DNA of 64,000 nt. It comes from Phocoena phocoena (taxonomy: Eukaryota; Chordata; Mammalia; Artiodactyla; Phocoenidae). The stretch is taken from assembly GCF_963924675.1 (NCBI RefSeq), contig NC_089220.1:156425270-156489269 (forward strand), given 5' to 3'. The translations under genes were made by a program, and so were the position numbers. Under the pieces are notes generated by a model, which saw only the letters and a list, made by a program, of their open reading frames with translations, was not told the origin of the DNA and ran no database searches. Below are positions 36,251-46,397 of the stretch, in pieces; the first letter of the stretch is position 1, and every line of letters starts with the position of its first letter.

Positions 36251-38477
36251 GATTTCAACTCACAGGTGCTTGAATTTTCACAATTTGAGACATTTCCCCT
36301 TTTTTTCATGGTCACAAAGCAAGTACACCAGAAAGGGGTAAGTAAATTCAGGGTCTCTGGGAGTAGATGATGATAAGACGGAAGATATAAAAATAAAAGG
36401 CACACATTGTCTGGAGGGCAAAAAGAAGGCCGGAGTGAAGACTTCATAAGGTGCTCCTGGGATAGTAGACACCTTAGCCTTCCTTGCCACTGTGTGGGCA
36501 GCTAGTGGACATTGGCATCTAATATTAACGTGCAAGGTTTCCTGTGAAGCAAACAATATTTACATAACAAGAGCAAAGTCTCAAGCTTAGAGAACTGACT
36601 CTTGAGCTGAAGAAATTAATATGCTAATCTACCCCTCTTAAATAGCAGGAGACCTTGGGGATGAGGAATTCCATAGCACACACCCCATGCAGGAGGCTTC
36701 AATGCTGGCCTGTGTCAGTGCTGAATTGATGTTCAGGGCACACTGGTTGTGATTCATTCCCTTTATGTACTGAGTGATGATCATTACTGTGTCATCACAC
36801 TCCTGAAAAGACTTTTGTGCTATTGCACTTGGCAGCATTTGTTTAAGATCCTTTATCACCAAACAAGGGAAGCAAGAACACAGTACTTCACTTTTGACTC
36901 ATTGGCATGGGGGGCACTTAATGAGAGGAGTATATTTTGATCTTAAAAGGAAGATTTTATCCACAAAAACTTTATCATGATTATTATTAGTTTTATTTTG
37001 ATACAAGTATTTACCCAGGAGTATCTGTCGTAGTTCAGCCAAGAACGGTAATTGAATGAAGAATTGATTTTTATTGCAGCTAATAAAAAGCAAGTCATTA
37101 TCATTACAAACTGCCTATAATTACAATTGTCTGGGGACTGTCTTATCAGCCTGAGTGGGATAGAAAGAAGCTAAGATGTACAATAACACATCCTCATCTA
37201 TGAGGTAAACTTGTGTGCTCATTAATGGCATGTAAATTAGCATTATAGCAAATTTAGTTCATTTCACCCTCCTGGACAGAGCCTGACACTGGTAATGAGT
37301 GATATTTAGTAGACATGTCATTTATTAGTACATTGTAACATTCAGAGGTGCGTATAGAGTATGCCTGGTGTTGTGTTCTTTCTGGTGAGTGGAGATTCTG
37401 TCAGTCTTTCGCATCAGGGCTTGTTTCATAAAATTTTAAGCAGCTGTCATGCTTATTTTGTAGAGCAGTCTTGAAGATTAGTAAACTATTTGCTAGCCAT
37501 ATTTTGGAGACCCTATATTTCGAAGAACCTGTCTTCCAACCACCGTTCTCATCTGGTTCCTCGGTGGACAGCTAATGTGAATGAAATCTACCCCTGTCCC
37601 TGCTGGAACACTAAAGAATTCCTATGCAAGGATAATAAAGGCTCTTTATCCCAGAGTCGTCCTCACTGGCTCTGAAACAGACACCAAGGCTATGCCAACA
37701 TCTCCAAGCTGTGGCATAGCTCATATCTCAGGGCTAATTTCCATTCTCAGCACAATGTCAAAGGCCTGTAGAAGTTGAACAATTTCTAGAGCTGCTTATC
37801 TGCCTTGATGGGAGAAGAGAGGGATGTTTCTTTTCTTTCCCTACTCACCACCCTCCCCTCCATACACACACACACACACAAAGGCATATAATCCAGGGCA
37901 ACTCTTTCTTTGAGTGTCGAGGGGCCCTCTCTGCCAAGTAGGTTGAGAATGCAGGGAAGGTTAAAACAGATGGGGAGGGGACCATTCTCAGTTACTGTAC
38001 AACCATCACATTTTGATACCTGGTTACTTACAAAGTTGTTTGAAAACAGTGAGTGCTGAGATGGGCTAGGTGTATTGGATGAGGAAATTTTTCTGAAACA
38101 GCAAATACAGCATACTATTCACTAATTCTTATTAAAAGCTATTTTCAATGTTGAATTGGTACTGTTCTTTTATCCCAGATGCAGACTAGAATGGTCTCTT
38201 TAATGTAATGTCTTCAAATTACATAGGAGTGAACCAGAGGGTGGACCTACACCTGCAGCTGATGGCTGCTCTTGGTATTTATAATGCAAAATAGCTAATT
38301 AAGATGATGGTCAAGTGGTAGTTTTCTGCTGATATTAGCACAGAAAATCATGGTTGTGTCTCTATGTGCTTTTACCCTGTACAGTATCATCAAGCTAAAA
38401 ACTAATGGTCAATTTCAACACCAGATCTTTCAAAAATAAGCTAGCCTTATCTTCTAAAAAAACAAATCTGTAAATCT
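36251..38477. other. Single-copy-looking DNA with conserved-element-like core
   Basis: About 2.2 kb with no gene. The part at 36940-37300 is repeat-free, AT-rich and packed with TAAT cores, an octamer-like atgtaaat, gataa and a CAATTG palindrome, a texture typical of conserved developmental enhancers. A CA microsatellite lies at 37863-37880. Open frames here are short and without known domain. Confidence 0.45.
37863..37880. repeat. (CA)n microsatellite
   Basis: About 9 CA units. Confidence 0.9.
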
Positions 38478-38716
38478 ACAGGGACAGAAAATAAATTAGT
38501 AGTTGCTTTGGGATGGGAGTGGGATTGAGGGTAGGGGAGTGGAGGGAACAATAAGTGACAGCTAATGAATATGGGGTTTCTCTTAGTGGGTGATGGTTAA
38601 ACTGCGGTGATGGTTCTACAATACTGCAAATATACTACAAATCATTGAATTGTACACTTTAAGTTAGTAAATTATATGATATGTGAATTATATCTCAATA
38701 AAGCTATTAAAAATGT
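38478..38716 (+). mobile_element. L1 LINE 3' end (old L1M-type)
   Basis: Recognisable 3' UTR blocks are aataaattagtagttgctttgggatggg, gtgatggttctacaatactgc, gaattgtacactttaag and the terminal gtgaattatatctcaataaagc. It is strongly 5'-truncated, and no target duplication is evident. Confidence 0.82.
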
Positions 38717-38802
38717 TTTATCAAAAGCAAACAGAAAATGCATTTGACTTGACATCACCTACGATCATAAGTCATCTCGTAAACTGGTACTCCTTTAAGC
38801 CA

Positions 38803-39205
38803 CAGTCTCTCAAAGTAGAACTTCAGGATTATATACATCAAAATCAACTGGGGAGGCTTCCCTGGTGGCACAGTGGTTGAGAGTCCGCCTGCCAATGCAG
38901 GGGGCACGGGTTCGTGCCTCGGTCTGGGAAGATCCCACACGCCGCGGAGCGGCTGGGCCCGTGAGCCATGGCCACTGAGCCTGCGCATCCAGAGCCTGTG
39001 CATCTCAACGGGAGAGGCCACAACAGTGAGAGGCCCGCATACCGCAAAAAAAAAAAAAAAAAAAATCAACTGGAGACACCTTTTTAATATACATATTCCT
39101 TGACATTACTCTGGACCTACTGGGCTTAATTCCAGGAATCTGCATTTTACCAATGATCCCCAGGTGATTTTTGATCAACACTGCGATTAAGAATCACTCT
39201 CTAAG
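38803..39205 (+). mobile_element. MER5-type hAT DNA transposon, split by a SINE
   Basis: The left arm (acagtctctcaaagtagaac, atcaaaatcaactgg) and right arm (ctctggacctactgggcttaattccaggaatctgcattttacc, cccaggtgatttttgatca, attaagaatcactct) together match a MER5-like non-autonomous hAT element. They resemble its ctcaaa start and gagaaccactg end. A CHR SINE with 11-base duplication interrupts it at 38852-39062. Confidence 0.8.
38852..39062 (+). mobile_element. CHR-type cetacean SINE, full length
   Basis: The head ggcttccctggtggcacagtgg is followed by an A-box-like TGGCACAGTGG (38866-38876) and a B-box-like GGTTCGTGCCT (38909-38919). The element ends in gaggcccgcataccgc and an A-tail of about 20 bases. 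The 11-base aaatcaactgg flanks it at 38841-38851 and 39063-39073. Sequence is close to the family consensus, so this is a fairly young insertion. Open frames across it are not genes. Confidence 0.96.
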
Positions 39206-39267
39206 ACAAAATGGAGCAATTGACCAAAGTCTTTTAATGTTTTTATGATGATGAAATAACCAACACA

Positions 39268-39497
39268 CACAACATTGTAAAGCAACTATACTCCAATAAA
39301 AATTAATTTAAAAAAAAGAAAAAAATCTTGTATCTATATGAAATAATGGCTGTTCACTAAGCGCATGGTAACCATTTCATGATGCATGTAAGTCAGATCA
39401 TTATGCTGTACACCTTAAACATATACAGTGCTGCGTCAATTATATCTCAATAAAATTGGAAGAAAAAAATCTAAAAAAATTAAATTAAATTACAAAA
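39268..39497 (+). mobile_element. L1 3' end insertion carrying two successive L1 termini
   Basis: The insertion holds one L1 terminus (cattgtaaagcaactatactccaataaa followed by an A-rich run) and, downstream, a second different L1 terminus (gatcattatgctgtacacctt, then aattatatctcaataaaattgg and an A-rich tail). The 14-base aaataaccaacaca lies on both outer flanks (39254-39267 and 39498-39511) and not between the two termini. Both therefore came in together. Confidence 0.85.
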
Positions 39498-39511
39498 AAA
39501 TAACCAACACA

Positions 39512-40339
39512 AATAGTCCTATGAAAGCAACATGCTGTTTACCAGGCTCTGATATCTGACCTCAGATCCTGCTCTGAACCACTCTTTCTGGCACCTCTTT
39601 AGGCAGCTCTGGACTCTGACATGAGCCACTCCTGAATCTCCCACACTCGGCCAGCTCTGCCCAGTCCATAGGGCACTAGGCAGGGCTGGCTCCTCACGTA
39701 GGGTTGAAGTATCCTTATCTGTGAATTCTGCAGGAATTATGTTCCTTGAGTTCAATTTCTTTCTCAGTTTTTGTAATAAATTTTGGATCAAAAATTTTAA
39801 TCACCTCTACTGAGGTTTCCTGTTACACATTGTTTAATTGGAAATTAATCATTTTTAGAAAGAAAATAAGGTATCAACTGTGATAATAGTTAGCACCCTT
39901 TGGTCCCATAGCAAGCCAGAAACAACTGGTGGTCACAGGAGGCCCCCAGCATGTCACGATGCCCCAACCCCTCTCATGGCATTGCAGTTGCATGAATGGC
40001 TCCACCTGCCCTTCCTCTGGAGGAAAGCAGGCAAGCAGAGAGTTGACTGTTTGGAGATCCATGCATAAAGATGGCTAAGAGTGTAGAAAGGGCACAACAT
40101 TCTAAGTCTTAAGTATTCTGAATTTGCCTAATACCCAATGCAGTAAAGGGTACTCAAGTTCCTTAAAAGACAGGCAGCATCTTTTCAACCCTCACTGTCA
40201 CAACCATGATTGAGAAGTACTGGAATGGGTAAGGTCTTCTCAGTAAAGTCCAGTTGATGCTACTCTGTAACTCTCTGGCCATACATTTGGAAAGTTTTTA
40301 GAAATCATTTGTTCCAATCATTTAATTAAAATTAAGCCA
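39512..40339. other. Unannotated DNA
   Basis: About 0.8 kb with no recognised gene or repeat. Overlapping opposite-strand open frames at 39874-40068 have no known domain. Confidence 0.4.
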
Positions 40340-41458
40340 CATATCTGTTTGAAAAAAATATAGGCAGATGTCAAAAAAGTTACTGCCTATCTTTTCTTCT
40401 AGGAGTTCTATGGTTTCAGGTCTTACAATTAAGTCTTTAATCCATTTCAAGTTTATTTTGGGGTATGGTATAAGAAAAGGGTCCAGTTTCATTCTTTTGC
40501 ATGTATCTATTCAGTTTTCCCAAAATCATTTATTGAAGAGACTGTCTTTTCCCCATTGCATAATCTTGCCTCCTTATCATAGATTAATTGACCATATGAG
40601 CATGGGTTTATTTCTTGATTCTCTATTCTGTTCCATTGATCCATACATCTGTTTTTGTTCCAGTATCATACTGTTTTAATTAATATAGCTTTATAGTATA
40701 GTTTTAAGTATGGGCCCATACCTCCAGCTTTGTTCTTCTTTCTCAAGATAACTTTAGCTATTGGGGGTCTTTTGCACTTCCATACAAATTTTAGGATTAT
40801 TTGTTCTATTTCTGTGAAAAATGCCATTAGTATTCTGATAGGGATGGCACTGAACCTGTAGATTGCTCTGGGTAATATGGACATTTTAACAATATTAATT
40901 CTTCCAATTCATGAGTATGGTATATCTTTCCATTTATTTGTATCATCTTCAGTTTCTTTCCTCAATGCATTATAGTTTTCAGAGTACAGATCTTTCACCT
41001 CCTTAGTTAAATGTTTTCCTAGGTATTTTATCCTTTCTGATGCAGTTATAAGTGGGATTGTTTTCTTCTTTTCTCTTTATGATAGTTCATTATTAGTGTA
41101 GAGAAATGCAACATGTTTCTGTGTATTAATTTTGTATCCTACAACTTTACTGAATTCATTTATAAGTTCTAATAGTAGTTTTATGGAATTTGGGGGGTTT
41201 TCTATATATAGTAGCATGTCATCTGCAAACAGTTTTACTTGTTCCTTTCCAGCTTGGATACCTTTAGTTTCTTTTTCTTGCCTAACTGCTATGGCTAGGA
41301 CTTCAAATACAATGTTGAATAAAAGTAGTGAGAGTGGGCATCCTTGTCTTGTTTCTGATCTTAGAGGAGAAGCTTTCAGCTTTTCACCATTGAGAATGAT
41401 GTCAGCTCTGTATTTATCATATATGGCCTTTATTATGTGGAGGTATGTTCCTCCATAC
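40340..41458 (-). mobile_element. L1 LINE, inverted 5' segment (twin-priming structure)
   Basis: This half of the L1 lies in minus orientation and covers ORF2 from just before the RT catalytic motif down to the C-terminal region. Blocks on the + strand are gttccattgatccatacatctg, gcctccttatcatagattaattg and atcatctgcaaacagttttacttg (with small changes). At about 41458 the orientation flips and the next portion of the same L1 continues on the + strand. Confidence 0.88.
41077..41455 (-). pseudogene. L1 ORF2 reverse transcriptase fragment with FADD motif
   Basis: The minus frame reads [40 protein letters not shown] and then [12 protein letters not shown], with FADD encoded at 41218-41229. These are RT core segments of L1 ORF2, including the two catalytic aspartates. 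Frame breaks follow. The open frame starts at 41640 on the far side of the inversion junction, so its first 60 or so residues are antisense of the + strand L1 half and not L1 protein. Confidence 0.87.
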
Positions 41459-42605
41459 CTGAGGCAAAGACAACAAAACCAAAAATAAACAAATGGGACT
41501 ACAGAAAGCTTTTGCACAGTGGAGGAAAGCACTAACAAAACTAAAATGCAGCCTACTGAATGGGAGAAGATATTTGCATTGGTATATTCAGTAAGGAGTT
41601 GATATCCAAAATAAAAAGAACTCATACAACTCAATATCAAAAAAAACCAATGTAATTAAAAAATGAGCAGAGGCCCTGAATAGACATTTTTCCAAAGAAG
41701 ACACACAGATGGCCAAAAGGCACATGAAAGGGTGCTCAACATCATTAATAATTAAAGGAATGCAAGTCAATACCACAATGAGATATCACCTCACACCTGT
41801 CAGACTGGCTGTTATCCAAAAGACAAGAAACAGCGAGAGTTAGCAAGGATGTGAAGTAAAGGGAACCATTGTGCACTCTTGATGGGAATATAAATTGGTG
41901 CCGCCACTATGGAAAATAGTATGAAAGTTGCTCCAAAAACTAAAAATAGAACCACCATACTATCCAGCAATTCCACTTCTGGGTATTTATCCAAAGAAAA
42001 TGAAAACACTATTCTGGAAAGATATATGTACCCCTGTGTTCATTGCAGCACTATTTACAGTAGCCAAGATATGGAAGCGACTTAAGTGTACATCAATAGA
42101 TGAATGGATAAAGAAGATGTGGTATATACTTATATATACAATGGACTATTACTCAGCCATAAAAAAGAATGAAATCTTGCCATTTCTGGAAACTTGGATC
42201 AATATTATACTAAGGGAAATAAGTCAAACAGAGAAAAAAAATACCGTATGATCTCACTTATGTGTGGAATCTAAAAAACAAAACAAACAAAAAACAGAAA
42301 TAGACTCATAGATACAGAGAACTATCTGGCAGTTGCCAAAGGGAAGGGAGTGGAGGGAAAGATGAAATAAGTGAACAGGAGTAAGAAGTACAAACTTCCA
42401 GCTGTAAGATAATAAGTCATGAGGATGTAAAGTAGACATAGGAAATATAGTCAATACTATTATAACAACTTTATATGGTGATGGATGGTAGTTGGTCTTA
42501 TTTCAGTGATCATTTCATAATGTATAAAAGTATCAAATCACTATATTGTACACCTGAAACTAATATAATATTGTATGTTAATTATAATTCAATTAAACGC
42601 AAAAG
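41459..42605 (+). mobile_element. L1 LINE, 3' segment in forward orientation
   Basis: This starts with ORF2 sequence (aaaaataaacaaatgggactacagaaagcttttgcacag) that in an intact L1 follows almost directly after the end of the inverted part. It runs through caaagaagacacacagatggcc and gcaattccacttctgggtattta to the 3' UTR (cactatattgtacacctgaaactaatata) and ends in aattataattcaattaaa. The A-tail is eroded. Together with 40340-41458 it makes one 2.27-kb element. Confidence 0.9.
41928..42251 (+). pseudogene. L1 ORF2 C-terminus
   Basis: The frame includes [40 protein letters not shown] and IYTMDYYSAIKKNEI, the conserved ORF2 C-terminus. It is cut off from the RT core by the inversion and by stops. 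Confidence 0.87.
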
Positions 42606-43874
42606 AAAAGTAAACACATCAGCAAAGATAGAGAGCCTTGTTCTTGGGATGGTGATTGACAGGGAGGAACAGATTGATTTGGCATATATGTAGAACTCAT
42701 TAATCTTCTTCAAGTACATTCTGGGGAAACATGGAGTTCTCTCAACAAGCTGTTACCAAACAGCACTTTTATTTACACAGTTGGAATCCTAACAGTTTAA
42801 GTGGAAATCACAAGTTAAGGGAGAGAGGCATACTCTCCTGTGATAACATTTTCTGTGATTATACAACTTGATATTATAAGCAGCACAACAGGATTTAAAC
42901 AGTTTAACTCTGTTGTTCCAGTTGCTGCAGTCTTAATATCTAAATAGATACTTAATAACTAAATAAGGTCAGTCTTAGCTATCACTTGTTAAATGTTGAT
43001 CCTTGTCTGTTAGTAAATTTCGTATCTCCTTTAGGTATCACATGTTTGTATTTCAGAAAGAGATCATTTACTTGCTAGAGATCTGGGAGCTTTCTGAGCT
43101 ATCTTGGTACATCACTGCGAGATTAGATGCTACAATAATACAAAAGGCAAAAAGGTAAAATGGAGGTTTCATTTTCTTGAAGAAAGAAAGAAATCAGTCA
43201 AAATAAAACATAAATTTAGAGCAGCCACCCTCAAGTAGACACCCTCCAAATATTGATGGGAGATTCAGGCTGATGGGAATTTTCATGAACTTAGCATTTC
43301 TGGCTTTGTTCTTTCTCTGAATGCTGTCTCTGCAGATTTAAATCCATCTCATTTCAGAATGCTGGATTTGTAACTGAGAAGAAATAGTGCAGATGGCTAA
43401 ATTATCCTTACTTGTTTGAAACCATGACAACTTACCATAATATAGCTTTAAACACCTGAAATTAATTAGAGAGGTTACATTTGAATGTGGAGAGTATGAT
43501 TTACAGTATGGGCTTAAATACAGAGACATGTTTTGATTTTAGGTTGTCATTTATTATTTTAGCTATAAATGTTGATCAGATACACTTTGTTTTATCTTTT
43601 GATGAAGACTATTTTAAGGGGCAGTGGAAAGGGCAGACTGTCCAGTATTTAGAGCATATAAATTTTTGAAGAACCAGAAAATTTTTCTTATAATCATTAT
43701 ATAAACCTTTACTGATTATTATGGGGAGATAGGAAAGTACACTAATAATTGTTAAGTACCTTCTAAGGATCATTATTTTATTTACAATAGTACTCTCTGA
43801 ACTTTATTATAGGTCCTTCAAGAGCTGAGGCTAGGTCTTGTTAACTCTTCACCTCAGAGTAACTTATAAAGAAA
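42606..43874. other. Unannotated AT-rich DNA
   Basis: About 1.3 kb with no recognised gene or repeat. Confidence 0.45.
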
Positions 43875-43975
43875 AGCAGAGTCTTGTGGAGTCAGCTTGA
43901 ATCCTAAATTCACAGCTGACTAGCTGTGTGACCTTGGGAAAATGGCTTAACCACTCTGATACAGAGGGTGGATCC
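43875..43975 (+). mobile_element. MIR SINE fragment
   Basis: Forward MIR head: cttgtggagtcagcttgaatcc, then cagctgactagctgtgtgaccttgggaaaatggcttaaccactctg. The 3' half is lost. Confidence 0.8.
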
Positions 43976-45319
43976 ACAAATGAGGGAGAAATAGAATCAG
44001 AAATAATGGGACACAGACTATGCCCAGAGAGGGATAGCTCTTGGAGGAAATAAATAATTGGTTAGGGTTTAGGTGTTTTGAATCTGAGATGCTGGTGGGC
44101 CATCCAGTAAAAGATGTATGGCAGGTGGTGGGAAACTGAGGTCCAGGAAAGAACTAGAGTATATAGATACATACTTGGATGTTACTGACATATAATACTT
44201 GGATTTTTGAAAGTGAATGAGATCATCAAATTTCATTCCCCTTCTTTCAAGTATAAAGAAACAGAATAACTCTAAGGATATCATTGGAGAGTTGAAAGAT
44301 CAGTGGCAATGAAAGAAACCAAGAAAAGACAATCTGGAAATAGAAGGAAAATCAAGATACTACCATTTCACAGAGTGTTTGAATAGGAGAAAGTAGACCA
44401 GAAGATCAAATGCTTTAGAGTGATCAAAAAAGATCAGGACGGGAAAAATAAAAGGTAAGAGGTTAGGAGTAAACGTAATAAGAAAAAGCAGACACTAAGT
44501 ATAGACACACTTCTAAGAAGTTTAGGGGAAAAGGAGAGGTAAAAAAATAGCACAGTGATTTGAGGCAATCTAGAGAACTTCTTTTAAAGTTGGGAAAACA
44601 GAATATGTTTGTTGATGGGGCAAAGAGCTCAGTGAGAAAAAAGAAATTGATTGAGAGAGTTTCTAACAAACTCAGTAGGAAATAAGGTGAGGGATACAGA
44701 GTTAGGTTAACCTTGGAAAGGAGAGAATCTTCATCTGAGCCAGAAGGAGAAAGGATAAAGGGAAATACAGATAAATTTTATGACATTCACTAAATTGAAA
44801 ATATGGACCTTATGCTTCAACTCAATTTCTCTTTCCTTACATATCTGTTGTTCTGTGCCTGTCTCCCACCCTCCCCCACCCCTCACCCCCCCACACACAC
44901 ACTTACCAGATATCAAGTAAAATTCTATCTTTGGAAAAAAAAATGTGTTCATTTTTAAGGAAATGGTTAACTTCAGGACACTGACGTGTCTCTTAGAAAG
45001 AATCCAGAGGTTATCCTGATACATAATTATGGTCTGAAAGAGATGATGCACTCAGAAATGGGGGCAACTTTATTCTTCCCGTAGTAGGATTAGGCATCAT
45101 ATAGAGTACTTAAAACTTGAAAGGACCTTTAAAGGTCTTCTTTATAAACAGTACAGTGTTAAACAAATCTATAACTATATATGCACATGTTATAAATGAA
45201 TTAGTTTAATACCACAGAACTCCTTACTAAGAAAAGTTTTAGGAGAAGGGAAAAAAAAGTCTATTTTCTGTAAACCAAATCTGTGATATCAGCCCTAGCG
45301 TATGTTTGGAGAGATCCAT
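43976..45319. other. Unannotated DNA
   Basis: About 1.3 kb, purine-rich between 44280 and 44770. A C- and CA-rich tract lies at 44868-44903. No gene or repeat family is recognised. Confidence 0.45.
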
Positions 45320-45330
45320 TTTACCCACTT

Positions 45331-45452
45331 TTTTTTTTTTTTGGCCACACCTCACAGCTTGCAGGATTTTAGTTCCCCAATTGGGGATTGAACCCAGGCC
45401 ACAGCAGTGAAAGCACCAAGTCCTAACCACTGGACCACCAGGGAATTCCCCC
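45331..45452 (-). mobile_element. Older tRNA-derived SINE (CHR-2-like)
   Basis: After a T-run, the + strand reads ggccacacctcacagcttgcaggattttagttcc, gattgaacccaggccacagcagtgaaagcaccaag and accactggaccaccagggaattcc, the complement of a tRNA-Glu-type cetartiodactyl SINE. Flanks share an 11-base duplication with one mismatch (tttacccactt at 45320-45330, tttacccattt at 45455-45465). It is older than the five CHR-type copies, judging by this mismatch and the body divergence. Confidence 0.88.
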
Positions 45453-45465
45453 AGTTTACCCATTT

Positions 45466-46397
45466 CTTAATCACTTCCTGTTCACTTCATTGGTGAGCTA
45501 AGGACTTCTGCCCTAGGGTTACAGTGGTGGCTCTGAACACAGGATGCCTGATACTGGACAGAGGAAATCAACTGCAGTTTGTTTGTCACATATACTCACA
45601 GGCTGGAGGAGGAAGACACTGCATGCCACACAGGGCCACATGGCAGTTACATTTGGGAAGAGAACAATTAGGGGCTGTGGGAGCCAGGCTTTGTAGTATC
45701 AAAAGGATGAGGTGCCCCTGGTTCCCATGGGAGGACCTGATTGGCTTGTTTGAATAATTCCGTGGGCTGGCAGGGAACTGAAATGCACTAGTACTCAAGG
45801 ATGAGCAGGAATTGCCCCTGGTCCCTTTGATAAGGAGGGTTGTTTGGCTAGGGGACCCCATCCATAGAAGCAGGGTGGGGAGGGGAACTTGTGGCTGGGC
45901 CATTTGAGGCCCTCCTGATTTTACCAAGTGTCAAGGCAGCACATACTTTTGAGCCTTGCTTTTATGCCTGATGCCACACCTACAACATAAGCAAATCCGT
46001 GGAATAGTCATGTTATAATGGGATTTTGTTGGAATTTGTGGTAGCTTAATCGTTATGCTGGAGGAGGGAGGTGGGGGGACATCAGGGATGCTTTTGGAGT
46101 CTTACTGGAGTGATTCCTGTGAATGATACTTCATGTACTTTTGACATACACGATTTGAGAGAACCTCCAAAGAGAATTGGCCATATAAATACCTACTAAT
46201 GCTTTTGGTCTATTTTGAAATGGCATCTTCTCTGTAAGCATATCTTTTTTCTCTAAATGAAGTCTTCCTTGCTGAGGAGAATTTAATGAATCTCAAGCCA
46301 CTGATTAGATATCAAGTCGGTTTTGTGGCTGGTAACACTCATTATTTGCTCTAATTGTGACTCCAGAAACAGGATTCCTGGTTTAACTCATGGCTAA
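45466..46397. other. Unannotated DNA
   Basis: About 0.9 kb. The 113-codon minus frame at 45586-45927 has no recognisable domain. Confidence 0.4.

Noticed and set aside
38852..39062. tRNA gene suggested by A-box and B-box
   Set aside because: The boxes belong to the tRNA-derived SINE head; the sequence does not fold into a complete functional tRNA with a processed 3' end.
41077..41640. 187-codon frame with an RT motif as a possible active reverse transcriptase
   Set aside because: Only a short part of the RT core is L1-coding; the first 60 or so residues come from across the inversion junction and the frame then breaks.
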